A stretch of 64,000 bases of DNA from Azospirillum oryzae (GCF_008364795.1 NZ_VTTM01000002.1:372001-436000); one strand, 5' to 3'. Positions 42,125 through 52,235 are shown, numbered from the stretch's first letter. Notes: generated from the letters alone by a model not told the origin. Translations and numbers: made by a program.

Positions 42125-42616
42125 TCAGCCCTTTGCCCGCGCGATCAGTGGACGGAATTCCGCCAGCACCGATTCGTAGACCGGCCGTTTGAAGGCGACG
42201 ATCAGGTCCGGCAATTCCTCGGCATCGATCCATTTCCAGGCGTCGAATTCCGGATGATCGGTGTCGAGCCGGATGTCGGTCTCGGTTCCCGTGAAGCGGG
42301 CCAGCATCCACATCTGCTCCTGCCCGCGCCAGCGGCCCTTCCACACCTTGCCCAGCAGGTCGTCGGGAAGGTCGTAACGGTGAGGGGCGGCGGTCATGGC
42401 GATGAACTCCGCCTTGGCGGTGCCGATCTCCTCCTCCAACTCGCGGAAGGCGGCGCTGCGGGCGTCCTCGCCGTCGTCGACGCCGCCCTGGGGCATCTGC
42501 CAGTCGGCCTCCGACCCGCAGCGCCGGGCGACGAACACCTCGCCGCGGTCGTTCAGCAGCATGATGCCGACGCAGGGGCGGTAGGGCAGGGCGTCACGGT
42601 CGATGGAGGCGGTCAT
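42125..42616 (-). CDS. rppH: RNA pyrophosphohydrolase RppH
   Basis: A 163-residue NUDIX enzyme that removes pyrophosphate from mRNA 5' ends. '[21 protein letters not shown]' opens the protein; the Nudix box is '[22 protein letters not shown]'-like (about residues 44-66). '[25 protein letters not shown]' and '[21 protein letters not shown]' are RppH signatures. It lies alone, upstream of nothing obvious, 21 nt after the TauE-like gene. Confidence 0.95.
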   Translation of the reverse strand: MTASIDRDALPYRPCVGIMLLNDRGEVFVARRCGSEADWQMPQGGVDDGEDARSAAFRELEEEIGTAKAEFIAMTAAPHRYDLPDDLLGKVWKGRWRGQEQMWMLARFTGTETDIRLDTDHPEFDAWKWIDAEELPDLIVAFKRPVYESVLAEFRPLIARAKG

Positions 42617-42637
42617 GCCGGGAGAACTCCGTTGGGG

Positions 42638-43381
42638 TCAGGTCTTGGTGATGAAGAAATAGACGGTCATGCCCGCCCCAACCAGGATCACCATCTTGCG
42701 CAGGACCGGCGGCGGGATGTGGCGGGCGACCGACGCGCCGGCATAGCCGCCGGCCATGGCGGCGACCAGCATGACCAGCGCCTCCGGCCAATAGACCGCT
42801 CCGCCGGCGACGAAGGCCGCCACGGCGACGGCATTCAGGCAGCCGGAGACCAGCGACTTCAGCCCGTTCATGGCGTGCAGGTCGGTCAGGCCGAAGACGC
42901 CGAGCGTTGCCAGGATCAGGATGCCGATGCCGCCGCCGAAATAGCCGCCATAGACGGCGATCAGGAACTGCACCGCCAGCACCGTGCCGTGGCCGATGGT
43001 GACGTTGCGGCGGATCCAGGCCGACGCGGTCGGGCCGATGGCGAACAGCAGCGTCGCGAACAGCAGAAGCCAGGGAACGATGATCTCGAAGGTCTTTTGC
43101 GGCGTCCACAGCAGCAGCAGGGCGCCCAGCAGCCCGCCCACCAGGCTGATGCCGAGGAAGGAGGGCAGGTGGATGTCGCGGATGCGGCCCAGTTCCCGCC
43201 GATAGCCGAAGGCGCTGGCCAGCGCGCCGGGCGACACCGCGACGGTGCTGGTGGCGTTGGCGTTCAGCGGCGGCACCCCGGCCATGATCAGCGCCGGAAA
43301 GGTCAGGAAGCTGCCGCCCCCGGCCACGGCGTTCAGCACGCCCGCGAAAAAGGCGGAGACGATCAGCAGGAGCGTCAGCAT
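42638..43381 (-). CDS. TauE/SafE-family anion permease
   Basis: A 247-residue membrane protein with about eight hydrophobic segments. '[44 protein letters not shown]' is the diagnostic first repeat, and '[17 protein letters not shown]' the second. The family exports sulfite, sulfoacetate or related organic anions; the substrate is not predictable. It is divergent from proA and probably cotranscribed with rppH. Confidence 0.92.
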   Translation of the reverse strand: MLTLLLIVSAFFAGVLNAVAGGGSFLTFPALIMAGVPPLNANATSTVAVSPGALASAFGYRRELGRIRDIHLPSFLGISLVGGLLGALLLLWTPQKTFEIIVPWLLLFATLLFAIGPTASAWIRRNVTIGHGTVLAVQFLIAVYGGYFGGGIGILILATLGVFGLTDLHAMNGLKSLVSGCLNAVAVAAFVAGGAVYWPEALVMLVAAMAGGYAGASVARHIPPPVLRKMVILVGAGMTVYFFITKT

Positions 43382-43546
43382 GTCACCTTACCCGAAACCC
43401 AGCCCGGCCATGGAACGGCGCGTTGCGTTTTGCACACGCCCGCCCATACCGCAACGCCGAAGTCCCACAACCGCGCGGCTTTCGCAACCCCGAACAATTC
43501 GTTAAGGTCGTCGTCCCTTCAACGGATAGAGTGTCTGGAGACCTCC

Positions 43547-44821
43547 ATGTCCGCCCTGCTCGACACCACCGACGCCCTGCACGACCAGATGATCGCCCTC
43601 GGCCGCGCCGCCCGCGCCGCCGCGGCCGCGCTGGCGACCGTGCCAGGACCGTCGAAGGACCGGGCGCTGAGGGCGGCGGCGGCGGCCATCCGCGCCCGCG
43701 CGTCCGAGATCAAGGCCGCGAATGCCGAGGACATGGCGAACGCCCGCGACCTGTCCGGCCCGATGCGCGAACGGCTGATGCTGGACGACACGCGCATCGA
43801 GGCGATGGCCAAGGGGCTGGAGGACATCGCCGACTTCCCCGATCCCATCGGCGGCGTGCTGGCGGAATGGACGCGGCCCAACGGCCTGCGCATCCAGCGT
43901 GTCCGCGTGCCGCTGGGCGTCGTCGGCATCATCTATGAAAGCCGGCCCAACGTGACGGCAGATGCCGGCGGCATCTGCCTGAAGTCGGGCAACGCCGCCA
44001 TCCTGCGCGGCGGGTCGGAGAGCATCCGCTCGTCCCGCGCCATCGCCGACTGCCTGGTGCAGGGACTGCGCGAAGCGGGGCTGCCGGAGGCGGCGATCCA
44101 GCTGGTGCCGACCACCGACCGCGCCGCCGTCGGCCACATGCTGACGATGCGCGACCACATCGACGTCATCATCCCGCGAGGCGGCAAGTCGCTGATCCAG
44201 CGCATCGCCGACGAGAGCCGGGTGCCGGTCATCAAGCATCTCGACGGCAACTGCCATGTCTATGTCGATGCCGGCGCCGATCTGGAGAAGGCGCGCAAGG
44301 TGGTGCTGAACGCCAAGATGCGCCGCACCTCCATCTGCGGCGCCGCCGAGACGCTGCTGGTCGACCGCGCCATCGCCGACAAGGCGCTGCCGGTGCTGGT
44401 GAAGGACCTGCTGGATGCCGGCTGCGCCGTGCGCGGCGACGCGGCGGCCCAGGCCGTCGACCCGCGGGTGACGGCGGTGGCGCCGGAGGATTGGGACACC
44501 GAGTATCTCGACGCCATCATCGCCTGCGGCGTGGTGGACGGGGTGGATGCGGCAATCGACCACATCAACGCCCACAGCTCCCACCACACCGAATCGATCC
44601 TGACCGAGGATCCGGCGGCGGCGGAGCGGTTCCTGTCGCGGGTGGACAGCGGCATCGTGCTGTGGAACGCCTCGACCCAGTTCGCCGACGGCGGCGAGTT
44701 CGGCATGGGGGCGGAGATCGGCATTTCCACCGACAAGTTCCACGCCCGCGGCCCGGTGGGCGCCGAGCAGCTGACCAGCTACAAGTATGTCGTGCGCGGC
44801 GATGGCCAGACGCGACCGTAA
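43547..44821 (+). CDS. proA: Glutamate-5-semialdehyde dehydrogenase
   Basis: A 424-residue enzyme that reduces gamma-glutamyl phosphate in proline synthesis. '[39 protein letters not shown]' and the active-site Cys in '[16 protein letters not shown]' are canonical. The ending '[26 protein letters not shown]' is typical. The ATG follows GGAG. Glutamate 5-kinase (proB) is nearby at 53638 on the other strand. The 3' end overlaps nadD by 20 nt. Confidence 0.98.
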   Translation: MSALLDTTDALHDQMIALGRAARAAAAALATVPGPSKDRALRAAAAAIRARASEIKAANAEDMANARDLSGPMRERLMLDDTRIEAMAKGLEDIADFPDPIGGVLAEWTRPNGLRIQRVRVPLGVVGIIYESRPNVTADAGGICLKSGNAAILRGGSESIRSSRAIADCLVQGLREAGLPEAAIQLVPTTDRAAVGHMLTMRDHIDVIIPRGGKSLIQRIADESRVPVIKHLDGNCHVYVDAGADLEKARKVVLNAKMRRTSICGAAETLLVDRAIADKALPVLVKDLLDAGCAVRGDAAAQAVDPRVTAVAPEDWDTEYLDAIIACGVVDGVDAAIDHINAHSSHHTESILTEDPAAAERFLSRVDSGIVLWNASTQFADGGEFGMGAEIGISTDKFHARGPVGAEQLTSYKYVVRGDGQTRP

Positions 44822-45437
44822 GGATAAGGCCCCCCACCTCTATTCCGGCCCGCTCTATGCCGGCCTCGCCGTCGGCATTCTCGGCGGGTCGTTCAATCCG
44901 GCCCATGCCGGGCACCGGCACATCAGCGTGTTCGCGCTGAAGGCGTTGGGGCTCGACCGCGTCTGGTGGATGGTCAGCCCGCAGAACCCGCTGAAGTCGG
45001 CGTCCGGCATGGCTTCGCTGTCCGACCGGATGGCGGAGGCGCGGGCGGTCGCCGCCCATCCGCGGATCGAGGTGACGGCGATCGAGACCGCGCTCGGCAC
45101 CCGCTTCACCGCCGACACGCTGGTCAAGCTTCAGCGCCGCTTTCCCCGAACACGCTTCGTTTGGTTGATGGGGGCGGACAATTTGCGACAAATTCCGCGC
45201 TGGAAGCATTGGAATCGAATCTTCGACTCGGTGGCCGTTGCGGTTTTCGCCCGTCCAACCTATTCTCTTGGTGCGTTGAGCGGCAAGGCCGCCCAACGCT
45301 ACACCCGTCGACGGGTGTCGGTGTCGGGGGTCAAAGGGCTGGCACGCCGCAGGCGGCCGGCCTGGGCGTTCTTACGCAACCCCTTGCACCCGGCCTCGGC
45401 GACGGCGATCCGGCAGGCACGGGCCGCCGGGTCGTGA
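44802..45437 (+). CDS. nadD: Nicotinate-nucleotide adenylyltransferase
   Basis: A 211-residue nucleotidyltransferase that makes deamido-NAD. '[18 protein letters not shown]' holds the (H/T)xGH motif, and '[11 protein letters not shown]' and '[19 protein letters not shown]' are NadD markers. The C-terminal '[10 protein letters not shown]' is the ISxTxIR equivalent. It overlaps proA by 20 nt, and its stop overlaps the GTG of rsfS (GTGA). Confidence 0.95.
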   Translation: MARRDRKDKAPHLYSGPLYAGLAVGILGGSFNPAHAGHRHISVFALKALGLDRVWWMVSPQNPLKSASGMASLSDRMAEARAVAAHPRIEVTAIETALGTRFTADTLVKLQRRFPRTRFVWLMGADNLRQIPRWKHWNRIFDSVAVAVFARPTYSLGALSGKAAQRYTRRRVSVSGVKGLARRRRPAWAFLRNPLHPASATAIRQARAAGS

Positions 45438-45880
45438 AACCGTTGCAAGAGGTTGGAGCCATCACCACGCACACCGAAACGGCCGCGACCGCTCCGCGGC
45501 CAGCCGCCGTTCCCCAGATCCTGGAACCGCAGGACCTGAAGGCGCTCATTCAGGCGTCGCTCGACGCCGATCAGGCGGATGACGTCACCGTCATCGATCT
45601 CGCCGGGAAAACCACCTTCGCCGATTACATGATCGTGGCGTCGGGCCGCAACACGCGGCACATCGCCGCCATGGCGATGAAGCTGGCCGAAAAGCTGAAG
45701 CAGGCCGGCGTCCGCGGCGTCGAGATGGAAGGCATGGCCCAGTGCGACTGGGTGCTGGTCGATGCCGGCGACGTGATCGTCCACCTGTTCAAGCCGGAAG
45801 TCCGGACCTTCTACAACATCGAGAAGATGTGGGGTCTGGAACTGCCGACGCCGTCGGGCACGGCGCGGCTGAGCGCCTGA
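45434..45880 (+). CDS. rsfS: Ribosomal silencing factor RsfS
   Basis: A 148-residue protein of the DUF143/Iojap family, which binds L14 and blocks subunit joining under starvation. Conserved stretches are 'DDVTVIDLAGKTTFADYMIVASGRNTRHI', 'EGMAQCDWVLVDAGDVIVHLF' and 'RTFYNIEKMW'. The GTG start overlaps the nadD stop; the first 35 residues are variable. The gene order nadD-rsfS-rlmH is widely conserved. Confidence 0.94.
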   Translation: MKPLQEVGAITTHTETAATAPRPAAVPQILEPQDLKALIQASLDADQADDVTVIDLAGKTTFADYMIVASGRNTRHIAAMAMKLAEKLKQAGVRGVEMEGMAQCDWVLVDAGDVIVHLFKPEVRTFYNIEKMWGLELPTPSGTARLSA

Positions 45881-45928
45881 CGGGCCAAGGGCGGAAACGA
45901 GAGCGGAACGAGGGCGGAGGGCCGCATC

Positions 45929-46387
45929 ATGCGTCTGTGGCTCGCCGCCGTCGGGCGGTCGCGGGGTGGACCCACTCGTGACCTGTTCGACGAGTATGTC
46001 GGACGGCTCGGGTGGCCCTTCACCCTGAAGGAGGTCGAGGTGAAGAAGCGCCTCTCCTCCGAAGAATTGAAACGGCAGGAGGCGGAGCTGCTGCTCGCCG
46101 CCGTGCCGGCCGGCGCCATCGTGGTGGCGCTCGACGAACGCGGCAAGGCGCTGCCCAGCGAAACCTTCGCCGCCAAGATCGGTGACTGGCGCGACCGCGG
46201 CGCCGGCGACCTCGCCTTCCTGATCGGCGGTGCCGACGGCCATGGCGACGCGGTGCGGGCGCGGGCCGACTTCCTGCTCGCCTTCGGGCCGATGACCTGG
46301 CCCCACATGCTGGTGCGCGGCATGCTTGCGGAGCAACTCTATCGCGCCCAACAAATTCTTGCCGGTCACCCCTATCACAGATCCTGA
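45929..46387 (+). CDS. rlmH: 23S rRNA (pseudouridine1915-N3)-methyltransferase RlmH
   Basis: A 152-residue SPOUT methyltransferase. 'MRLWLAAVGRSRGGPTRDLFDEYV' opens it, 'VALDERGKALPSETFA' and 'DLAFLIGGADGHG' bind SAM, and 'WPHMLVRGMLAEQLYRAQQILAGHPYHR' is the classic knot and terminus. It follows rsfS by 48 nt. Confidence 0.97.
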   Translation: MRLWLAAVGRSRGGPTRDLFDEYVGRLGWPFTLKEVEVKKRLSSEELKRQEAELLLAAVPAGAIVVALDERGKALPSETFAAKIGDWRDRGAGDLAFLIGGADGHGDAVRARADFLLAFGPMTWPHMLVRGMLAEQLYRAQQILAGHPYHRS

Positions 46388-46490
46388 TTCCCAGCGTCGC
46401 ATCCGGCGCGCGGAAAAGCGCCGGAGCCCAGAGCCTAAAAAGCCAAACACAAAACTCCGAGACCACAACCTTTCGAGAAAGGTAAGCGCG

Positions 46491-48053
46491 ATGACCGAGA
46501 CCAACCGACCCCGCCCTGTCGTCCTCTGCATTCTGGACGGCTGGGGCTATCGCGAGGAGCGGTCCGACAACGCGATTGCGCTGGGCGACACCCCGAACTG
46601 GGACCGCCTGTGGTCGGCCGAGCCGATGGCCTTCCTCGACGCCAGCGAGGAGGAGGTCGGCCTGCCCAAGGGCCAGATGGGCAACTCCGAGGTCGGGCAC
46701 ATGAATCTCGGCGCCGGACGGGTCGTCATGCAGGACCTCGTGATGATCGACCACGCCATCGTCGAGGGCGAGCTTGAGCGCAACGCCGCGCTGAACGATC
46801 TGGTCAAGGCGATGCACAAGACCGGCGGGCGCGTCCATCTGATGGGTCTGCTGTCGCCGGGCGGCGTCCATTCGCACCAGGACCACATCGCGGCGCTGGC
46901 CGGCGTGCTGTCGCGCGAGGGCGTGCCGGTGGCGGTCCATGCCTTCACCGACGGCCGCGACGTGCCGCCGCAGAGCGCCAAGGATCAGGTGGCCGAGTTC
47001 ATGGCCGACGTCTTCGAGCTGCCGGGCGTCGAGGTGGCGACCGTCATCGGCCGCTACTACGCCATGGACCGCGACAAGCGCTGGGACCGCGTCGCCAAGG
47101 CCTATGCCGCGATGACCAGGGCGGAGGGCGAGCGCGCCGCCGACCCGATCCAGGCGATCGAGCAGAGCTATGCCGCCGACAAGCATGACGAGTTCATCCT
47201 GCCGACGGTGATTGGCGACTATGCCGGCATGAAGGACGGCGACGCCATCCTGATGGCGAATTTCCGCGCCGACCGCGCCCGCGAGATTCTGGCCGCCTAT
47301 GTCGATCCGGCTTTCGACGGCTTCCCGGTGGATGGCGCGCCGAAGCTGGCCGCCGCCGTCGGCATGGTCGAATATTCGTCGGCGCTGGCCAAGCTGATGA
47401 CAACCATCTTTCCGCCGAAATCTCTCACCAAGGTGCTGGGCGAGGTGGTTTCCGAGGCCGGAATGAAGCAGCTGCGCATCGCCGAGACGGAGAAGTACCC
47501 GCACGTCACCTTCTTCTTCAACGGCGGCGAGGAGCGGGTCTATGAGGGCGAGGACCGCATCCTGGTGCCGTCGCCGAAGGTCGCCACCTACGACCTGCAG
47601 CCGGAGATGTCCGCCGCCGAGGTGACCGGCAAGCTGGTCGGCGCCATCGATTCGGGCAAGTACGACCTGATCGTCGTCAACTTCGCCAACCCCGACATGG
47701 TCGGCCATAGCGGCATGCTCGACGCCGCCATCAAGGCGGTGCAGGCGGTCGACGGCAGCCTGGGTCAGGTGGAGGCGGCGGTGCGCCGCGCCGGCGGTAC
47801 CATGCTGGTCACCGCCGATCACGGCAACTGCGAGCTTATGAAGGATCCGGAGACCGGCGGCCCGCACACCGCCCACACGCTGGACAAGGTGCCGCTGATC
47901 CTGATCAACGGCCCGGCCGGTGCGCGCATCGAAAGCGGGCGTCTGGCCGACATCGCGCCGACGCTGCTCGACCTGCTGGGCTTGCCGAAGCCGGCCGAGA
48001 TGACCGGCCGCAACCTGCTGGTCCGCACCGCCGCCCGCGCGGCGGCGGAGTAA
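46491..48053 (+). CDS. gpmI: 2,3-bisphosphoglycerate-independent phosphoglycerate mutase
   Basis: A 520-residue manganese-dependent glycolytic enzyme. 'VVLCILDGWGYR' and catalytic Ser66 in 'GQMGNSEVGHMNLGAGR' are canonical. 'GGVHSHQDHI', 'FTDGRDVPPQSA' and 'VTADHGNCELM' follow. The ATG at 46491 gives the standard N-terminus; the upstream open frame is leader. The REP-like pair after its stop may serve as its terminator. Confidence 0.98.
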   Translation: MTETNRPRPVVLCILDGWGYREERSDNAIALGDTPNWDRLWSAEPMAFLDASEEEVGLPKGQMGNSEVGHMNLGAGRVVMQDLVMIDHAIVEGELERNAALNDLVKAMHKTGGRVHLMGLLSPGGVHSHQDHIAALAGVLSREGVPVAVHAFTDGRDVPPQSAKDQVAEFMADVFELPGVEVATVIGRYYAMDRDKRWDRVAKAYAAMTRAEGERAADPIQAIEQSYAADKHDEFILPTVIGDYAGMKDGDAILMANFRADRAREILAAYVDPAFDGFPVDGAPKLAAAVGMVEYSSALAKLMTTIFPPKSLTKVLGEVVSEAGMKQLRIAETEKYPHVTFFFNGGEERVYEGEDRILVPSPKVATYDLQPEMSAAEVTGKLVGAIDSGKYDLIVVNFANPDMVGHSGMLDAAIKAVQAVDGSLGQVEAAVRRAGGTMLVTADHGNCELMKDPETGGPHTAHTLDKVPLILINGPAGARIESGRLADIAPTLLDLLGLPKPAEMTGRNLLVRTAARAAAE

Positions 48054-48084
48054 CGGATGGCGCCGCGTGGTTCTTTCATGCCGT

Positions 48085-48131
48085 ATTCCCCCTCTCCTCC
48101 CCGGGGAGAGGGTCGGGGTGAGGGGGACGCG
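48085..48131 (-). repeat. REP-like palindrome, left copy
   Basis: A GC-rich palindrome centred on CTCCCCGGGGAG. Read on the minus strand it matches the right copy: (A/G)TCCCCCTCACCC..ACCCTCTCCCCGGGG. It starts about 30 nt after the gpmI stop. Confidence 0.75.
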
Positions 48132-48190
48132 TGGCGTGGAGTTGCGAGTGGATTTAGGCGTAGCTCGGCTTTTAGATTTACATCCCGCAC

Positions 48191-48240
48191 CGCATCCCCC
48201 TCACCCAACCCTCTCCCCGGGGGGGAGAGGGTATCCGGGA
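48191..48240 (+). repeat. REP-like palindrome, right copy
   Basis: CATCCCCCTCACCC.AACCCTCTCCCC followed by its inverted half GGGGGGGAGAGGGT. It is opposite in orientation to the left copy, about 60 nt away, giving a REPIN/BIME-like pair. The spacer is AT-richer than its surroundings. Its end runs into the start region of the envC-like gene. Confidence 0.75.
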
Positions 48241-49634
48241 TGGGGGAGGGGTTGGTTAAAGGCTTCGTCGTCATCGCCGGCCTGATTCTCGCCCAGCCGG
48301 CGAATGCGCAATCGGAAGCGCCCAAGGACACGCTGAAGCGCGTCGAGCAGCAGCTTCAGACCGGCAAGCAGCGCCAGCAACAGCTGGAACGCCAGTCCCA
48401 GGCGCTTCAGACCGAACTCGACGACCTGCGCGGCCGGCTGATCTCATTGGCCGATCAGGCGCGCGGGCAGGAACAGGCACTCGATCAGCTGGAGGACTCG
48501 CTCGCCGCGCTGGAGGCGGAGGAGCGCGAACGTTCCGCCGGTCTCGACGCCGAACGGCAGCAGATCGCCACCCTGCTGGCCGCCCTGCAGCGGCTGGCGC
48601 GCATCCCGCCGGAAGCGGCGCTGGCCCGGCCGGAAAGCCCGGTCGACACGCTGCGCTCCGCCCTGCTGCTGCGCGATGCGGTGCCGGCGCTGAAGGCGCG
48701 GGCCGATGCCTTGGCCCGGGCGCTGACCGCACTGGCCGACACCCGCGGCAAGCTGGTGGACCAGCGGGCGAAGGCGCTGGCGGCGCGGGTGGCGCTGTCG
48801 GAAAAGCAGGACGAGATGAACCGCCTGATCGCCCGGCGCGAGGAGCTGTCGCGCCAGACGGAGGAGGAGCGCGTCCAGGTCGGCCAGCGCATGGCGGACC
48901 TGTCCGGTCAGGCCACCGACCTGCGCCAGCTGATGGAGCGGGTCGAGGCCGAACGCCGCGCCGCGATCGAGGCCGCCGCCCGCCGCGAAGCCGAACGGCG
49001 CGAGGCGGAACGCAAGGAAGCCGCCCGCCGGGAGGCGGAAAAGCGCGAGGCCGAACGCCGCCTTGCCGCGCAGAAGGAAGCGGAGCGCAAGGCGGCCGAA
49101 CGCAAGCTGGCCGAACTGCGCGCCGCGGAGCAGAAGGTGGCGGAAGAGAAGGCCGCCGAGGAAAAGCGGGCGAAGGACGCAGCTGCCAGGGAAGCAGCGC
49201 GCGAGCGGGAGCTGGCCGCCCGCGCTCCCGACGGCCCGCCGGCGGTCGCCGGCATGGTGCTGCCCGCCGCCGGCAAGCTGACCACCCGCTTCGGCGAGGC
49301 CGACCGCTTCGGCGCCACCAGCCGCGGCGTGACGGTGCAGACCCGTCCCGGCGCGGCCGTGGTGGCGCCGCGCGGCGGCACGATCGTGTTCGCCGGCCCG
49401 TTCAAGGGCTATGGCCTTATCTTGATCGTGGAACACGGCAACGGATATCATAGTTTGATTGCGGGTTTGGGCCGGATCGACACGGCCGTCGGGCGTAAGG
49501 TGGCCAGCGGGGAACCGCTGGCGGTCATGCCGTCGGACGGCAATCCGGATCTCTATTTCGAGCTGCGACGAAACGGCCAGCCGATCAACCCGCAACGCGG
49601 GTTCGGCGCCCCGGAGGGGAAAGGACAAGGGTAG
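48240..49634 (+). CDS. EnvC-like murein hydrolase activator (degenerate LytM/M23)
   Basis: About 464 residues: a signal peptide ('VKGFVVIAGLILAQPANAQ'), a very long coiled coil (about 25-340, with an 'EAERREAERKEAARREAEKR' Ala/Glu/Arg stretch) and a C-terminal LytM domain ('PGAAVVAPRGGTIVFAGPFKGYG', 'LILIVEHGNGYHSLIAGLG'). The zinc ligands of active M23 enzymes appear replaced (the HxH position reads 'LYFELRRNG'), as in EnvC, which activates amidases at the septum. The ATG at 48240 and a TTG four codons later are both plausible starts, both within or just after the REP copy. Its stop abuts the ctpA ATG. Confidence 0.88.
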   Translation: MGEGLVKGFVVIAGLILAQPANAQSEAPKDTLKRVEQQLQTGKQRQQQLERQSQALQTELDDLRGRLISLADQARGQEQALDQLEDSLAALEAEERERSAGLDAERQQIATLLAALQRLARIPPEAALARPESPVDTLRSALLLRDAVPALKARADALARALTALADTRGKLVDQRAKALAARVALSEKQDEMNRLIARREELSRQTEEERVQVGQRMADLSGQATDLRQLMERVEAERRAAIEAAARREAERREAERKEAARREAEKREAERRLAAQKEAERKAAERKLAELRAAEQKVAEEKAAEEKRAKDAAAREAARERELAARAPDGPPAVAGMVLPAAGKLTTRFGEADRFGATSRGVTVQTRPGAAVVAPRGGTIVFAGPFKGYGLILIVEHGNGYHSLIAGLGRIDTAVGRKVASGEPLAVMPSDGNPDLYFELRRNGQPINPQRGFGAPEGKGQG

Positions 49635-51050
49635 ATGAGGATGATCAAGCGCGCCGCCACGGCGGCTGCTCTGGTGTTTCTGGGCGCCGGCGTCGCCACC
49701 GTCACCGCGCAGTCCAGCAATTCGTCGGACACCTACCGGCAGCTGAACCTGTTCGGCGACGTCTTCGAGCGTGTCCGCGCCGAATATGTCGAGCCGGTGA
49801 CCGATGAACAGCTGATCGAATCGGCGATCAACGGGATGCTGACTTCGCTCGACCCGCATTCCAGCTATCTGAACAAGAAGAGCTTCCAGGACATGCAGGT
49901 CCAGACCCGCGGCGAGTTCGGCGGGCTGGGCATCGAGGTGACGATGGAGAACGGTCTGGTGAAGGTCGTTTCGCCCATCGACGACACCCCGGCCTTCCGC
50001 GCCGGCCTGCAGCCGGGCGACCTAATCGTCCAGCTGAACGGCGAGGCGGTGATGGGCCTCAGCCTGAACGAGGCGGTGGAGAAGATGCGCGGGCCGGTGG
50101 GCAGCGAACTGAAGGTCACCGTCCGCCGCGGCGAGGCGGGGGAACCCTTCACCGTGTCGCTGACCCGCGCCGTCATCAAGGTGCAGTCGGTCCGCTTCCG
50201 CACGGAAGGCGACATCGGCTATATCCGCATCACCAGCTTCAACGAGCAGACGCAGAGCGGGCTGGAGAAGGCGATCTCGTCCATCCAGCAGCAGTTGGGC
50301 GACAAGCTGAAGGGCTTCGTGCTCGACCTGCGCAACAATCCGGGCGGTCTGCTCGATCAGGCGGTGTCGGTGTCCGATACCTTCCTGGAAAAGGGCGAGA
50401 TCGTGTCGACCCGCGGCCGCCGGGCGGAGGAGGGCACCCGCTTCAACGCCAAGCCGGGCGATTTGATCAAGGGCCTGCCGATGGTGGTGCTGGTCAACGG
50501 CGGTTCGGCCTCGGCCTCGGAAATCGTCGCCGGCGCCCTGCAGGACCACAAGCGCGCGATCATCATGGGCACGCAGAGCTTCGGCAAGGGATCGGTGCAG
50601 ACCATCATCCCGCTGCCCGGCCATGGCGCCATGCGTCTGACCACGGCGCGCTACTACACGCCGTCGGGCCGTTCGATCCAGCAGCTGGGCATCACCCCGG
50701 ACATCGAGGTGCATGTCGCCAAGGTGGAGGATCTGGACAAGAACGTCATCCGCCGCCGCGAGGCCGACCTGAAGGGCGCGCTGGTCAACCCCGACGCCTC
50801 CAACAAGGCGCCGCGTCCGGCCACCACCAACCCGGCCGCTCCCGGCACGCCGGCTGCTCCCAATCCGGGGGCGCCCGCTCCGGGTCCGGGCGCCGGCGCT
50901 GCTCCGGGGGCTGCTCCTGCACCGGGTGCCGCTCCGACCGAGGGGGCGGCGGCGGAAGGGGCCGAGCCGCCCTTCGACTTCCAGCTCGCCCGCGCGCTGG
51001 ATCTGCTGCGTGGCGTCGCCCTGTTCCAGCAGCGCGCCGCGGCGCGCTGA
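49635..51050 (+). CDS. ctpA: S41 carboxy-terminal processing protease
   Basis: A 471-residue periplasmic serine protease. It has a signal peptide (1-25), 'LDPHSSYLNKKSFQDMQVQTRGEFGGLGIEV', and a PDZ domain (about 85-170: 'DDTPAFRAGLQPGDLIVQLNG'). The catalytic Ser is in 'NGGSASASEIVAGALQDHKRA' (about 289-308) and Lys in 'QSFGKGSVQ'. A Pro/Ala/Gly-rich tail of about 60 residues precedes the C-terminal helix. The pairing with an EnvC-like gene directly upstream (zero gap) is conserved in alphaproteobacteria. Confidence 0.96.
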   Translation: MRMIKRAATAAALVFLGAGVATVTAQSSNSSDTYRQLNLFGDVFERVRAEYVEPVTDEQLIESAINGMLTSLDPHSSYLNKKSFQDMQVQTRGEFGGLGIEVTMENGLVKVVSPIDDTPAFRAGLQPGDLIVQLNGEAVMGLSLNEAVEKMRGPVGSELKVTVRRGEAGEPFTVSLTRAVIKVQSVRFRTEGDIGYIRITSFNEQTQSGLEKAISSIQQQLGDKLKGFVLDLRNNPGGLLDQAVSVSDTFLEKGEIVSTRGRRAEEGTRFNAKPGDLIKGLPMVVLVNGGSASASEIVAGALQDHKRAIIMGTQSFGKGSVQTIIPLPGHGAMRLTTARYYTPSGRSIQQLGITPDIEVHVAKVEDLDKNVIRRREADLKGALVNPDASNKAPRPATTNPAAPGTPAAPNPGAPAPGPGAGAAPGAAPAPGAAPTEGAAAEGAEPPFDFQLARALDLLRGVALFQQRAAAR

Positions 51051-51065
51051 CCGGAGCAACTGACG

Positions 51066-52235
51066 GTGAAGGCTCCCGCCCTGCTGGGTCGTCTGCGGTT
51101 CGATGTCCGGGGTCTGCGCCCCGGACTCGGCTGGCTGCGCCGCTTCCGCCGCAATGGAGGCGATTCGGCGGGACGGCCGCGCAAACCGCTGTCCAAGCCT
51201 TTGCTGGCTGCCGTCGCCCTGGTGGCGGTCGCCGGTGGGGGGCTGGCCGGCTGGCTGGCCTTGAACGGCGAGGCGACGCGGGAGGCCTGGCAAGCATCGA
51301 TTCCGGCGGCGACGGTCGCGGTCTCTCCGCTGCCGCCGCCACCGGTGCCGGAACCCAAGGCCGCCGCACCGGCGGCACCTTTGCCCACCGACGCCGCTCC
51401 GCTGCCCCTGCCGGGCGTTCCGGCGGCGGCGGTGACGCTGACCCCGGCGCCAGTGCCGGGGCTGGTGGAGGACAGCCGCAACGGTCCCTTGCCGCGCATC
51501 GCCCAGGATGGCCGCAAGCCCTGGCAGGTCTATGCCCGGCCCTTCCCGGCGACGGACAAGCGGCCGCGCATCGCCATCGTCATGTCCGATCTTGGGCTCA
51601 GCGGCGTCACCACCGGCAACGCGCTGGCGAAGCTGCCGCCCGGCATCACCCTGGCCTTCCTGCCCTATGCCGAGCGGCTGGACGATTGGGTCGAGCGGGC
51701 CCGCTCCAAGGGTCACGAGGTGATGCTGTCGGTGCCGATGGAGCCGCTGAACTACCCGCGTGACGATCCCGGTCCGAATGCGCTGCTGACCATGCTCGGA
51801 CCCGACCGCAATGTCGAACGGCTGGAATGGTCGCTGGGCAAGGCGGTCGGCTATGTCGGCATCACCAGCACCACCGGCAGCAAATTCACCGCCAACCCGG
51901 CGGCGATGCAGCCGGTGATCGACGTGCTGAAGGCGCGCGGTCTGCTGCTGGTCGATTCGCGGGTCAATCCGAAGAGCGTGGCCGGGCCGCTCGCCAATCT
52001 GGCCGGCGTGCCGCGGGCGCTGGGCGACCGCGTCATCGATCGCGACCTGTCGCGCGGCGCCATCGATGACCAGCTGCGCGAGTTGGAGGAGCTGGCCAAG
52101 ACCAACGGCGCCGCCGTCGGTTTCGCCTCTCCCTATCCAACGACGATCGAGCGTCTCAATCTGTGGCTGACCTCGTTGGCCGACCGCGGCATCGCGCTGG
52201 CCCCGGCGTCGGCGGTGGTCAACATCCAGAAATAG
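51066..52235 (+). CDS. Divergent polysaccharide deacetylase family protein (YibQ/DUF610)
   Basis: A 389-residue protein with one N-terminal membrane anchor (about 45-65), a Pro/Ala-rich linker (about 80-140) and a divergent deacetylase barrel: 'RIAIVMSDLGLSG', 'LPPGITLAFLPYAERLDDWVERARSKGHEVMLSVPMEP', 'GITSTTGSKFTANPAAM' and 'LLLVDSRVNPKS'. Members lack some metal ligands of active deacetylases. The start is GTG 15 nt after ctpA. The envC-ctpA-yibQ set suggests a cell-wall role; rppH, which often follows in alphaproteobacteria, is 10 kb away here. Confidence 0.9.
   Translation: MKAPALLGRLRFDVRGLRPGLGWLRRFRRNGGDSAGRPRKPLSKPLLAAVALVAVAGGGLAGWLALNGEATREAWQASIPAATVAVSPLPPPPVPEPKAAAPAAPLPTDAAPLPLPGVPAAAVTLTPAPVPGLVEDSRNGPLPRIAQDGRKPWQVYARPFPATDKRPRIAIVMSDLGLSGVTTGNALAKLPPGITLAFLPYAERLDDWVERARSKGHEVMLSVPMEPLNYPRDDPGPNALLTMLGPDRNVERLEWSLGKAVGYVGITSTTGSKFTANPAAMQPVIDVLKARGLLLVDSRVNPKSVAGPLANLAGVPRALGDRVIDRDLSRGAIDDQLRELEELAKTNGAAVGFASPYPTTIERLNLWLTSLADRGIALAPASAVVNIQK

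Noticed and set aside
48057-48239. N-terminal extension of the envC-like gene through the REP pair
   Set aside because: The extra residues (SPSPPRGEGRGEG type) are translated repeat; the signal peptide starts after the right copy.
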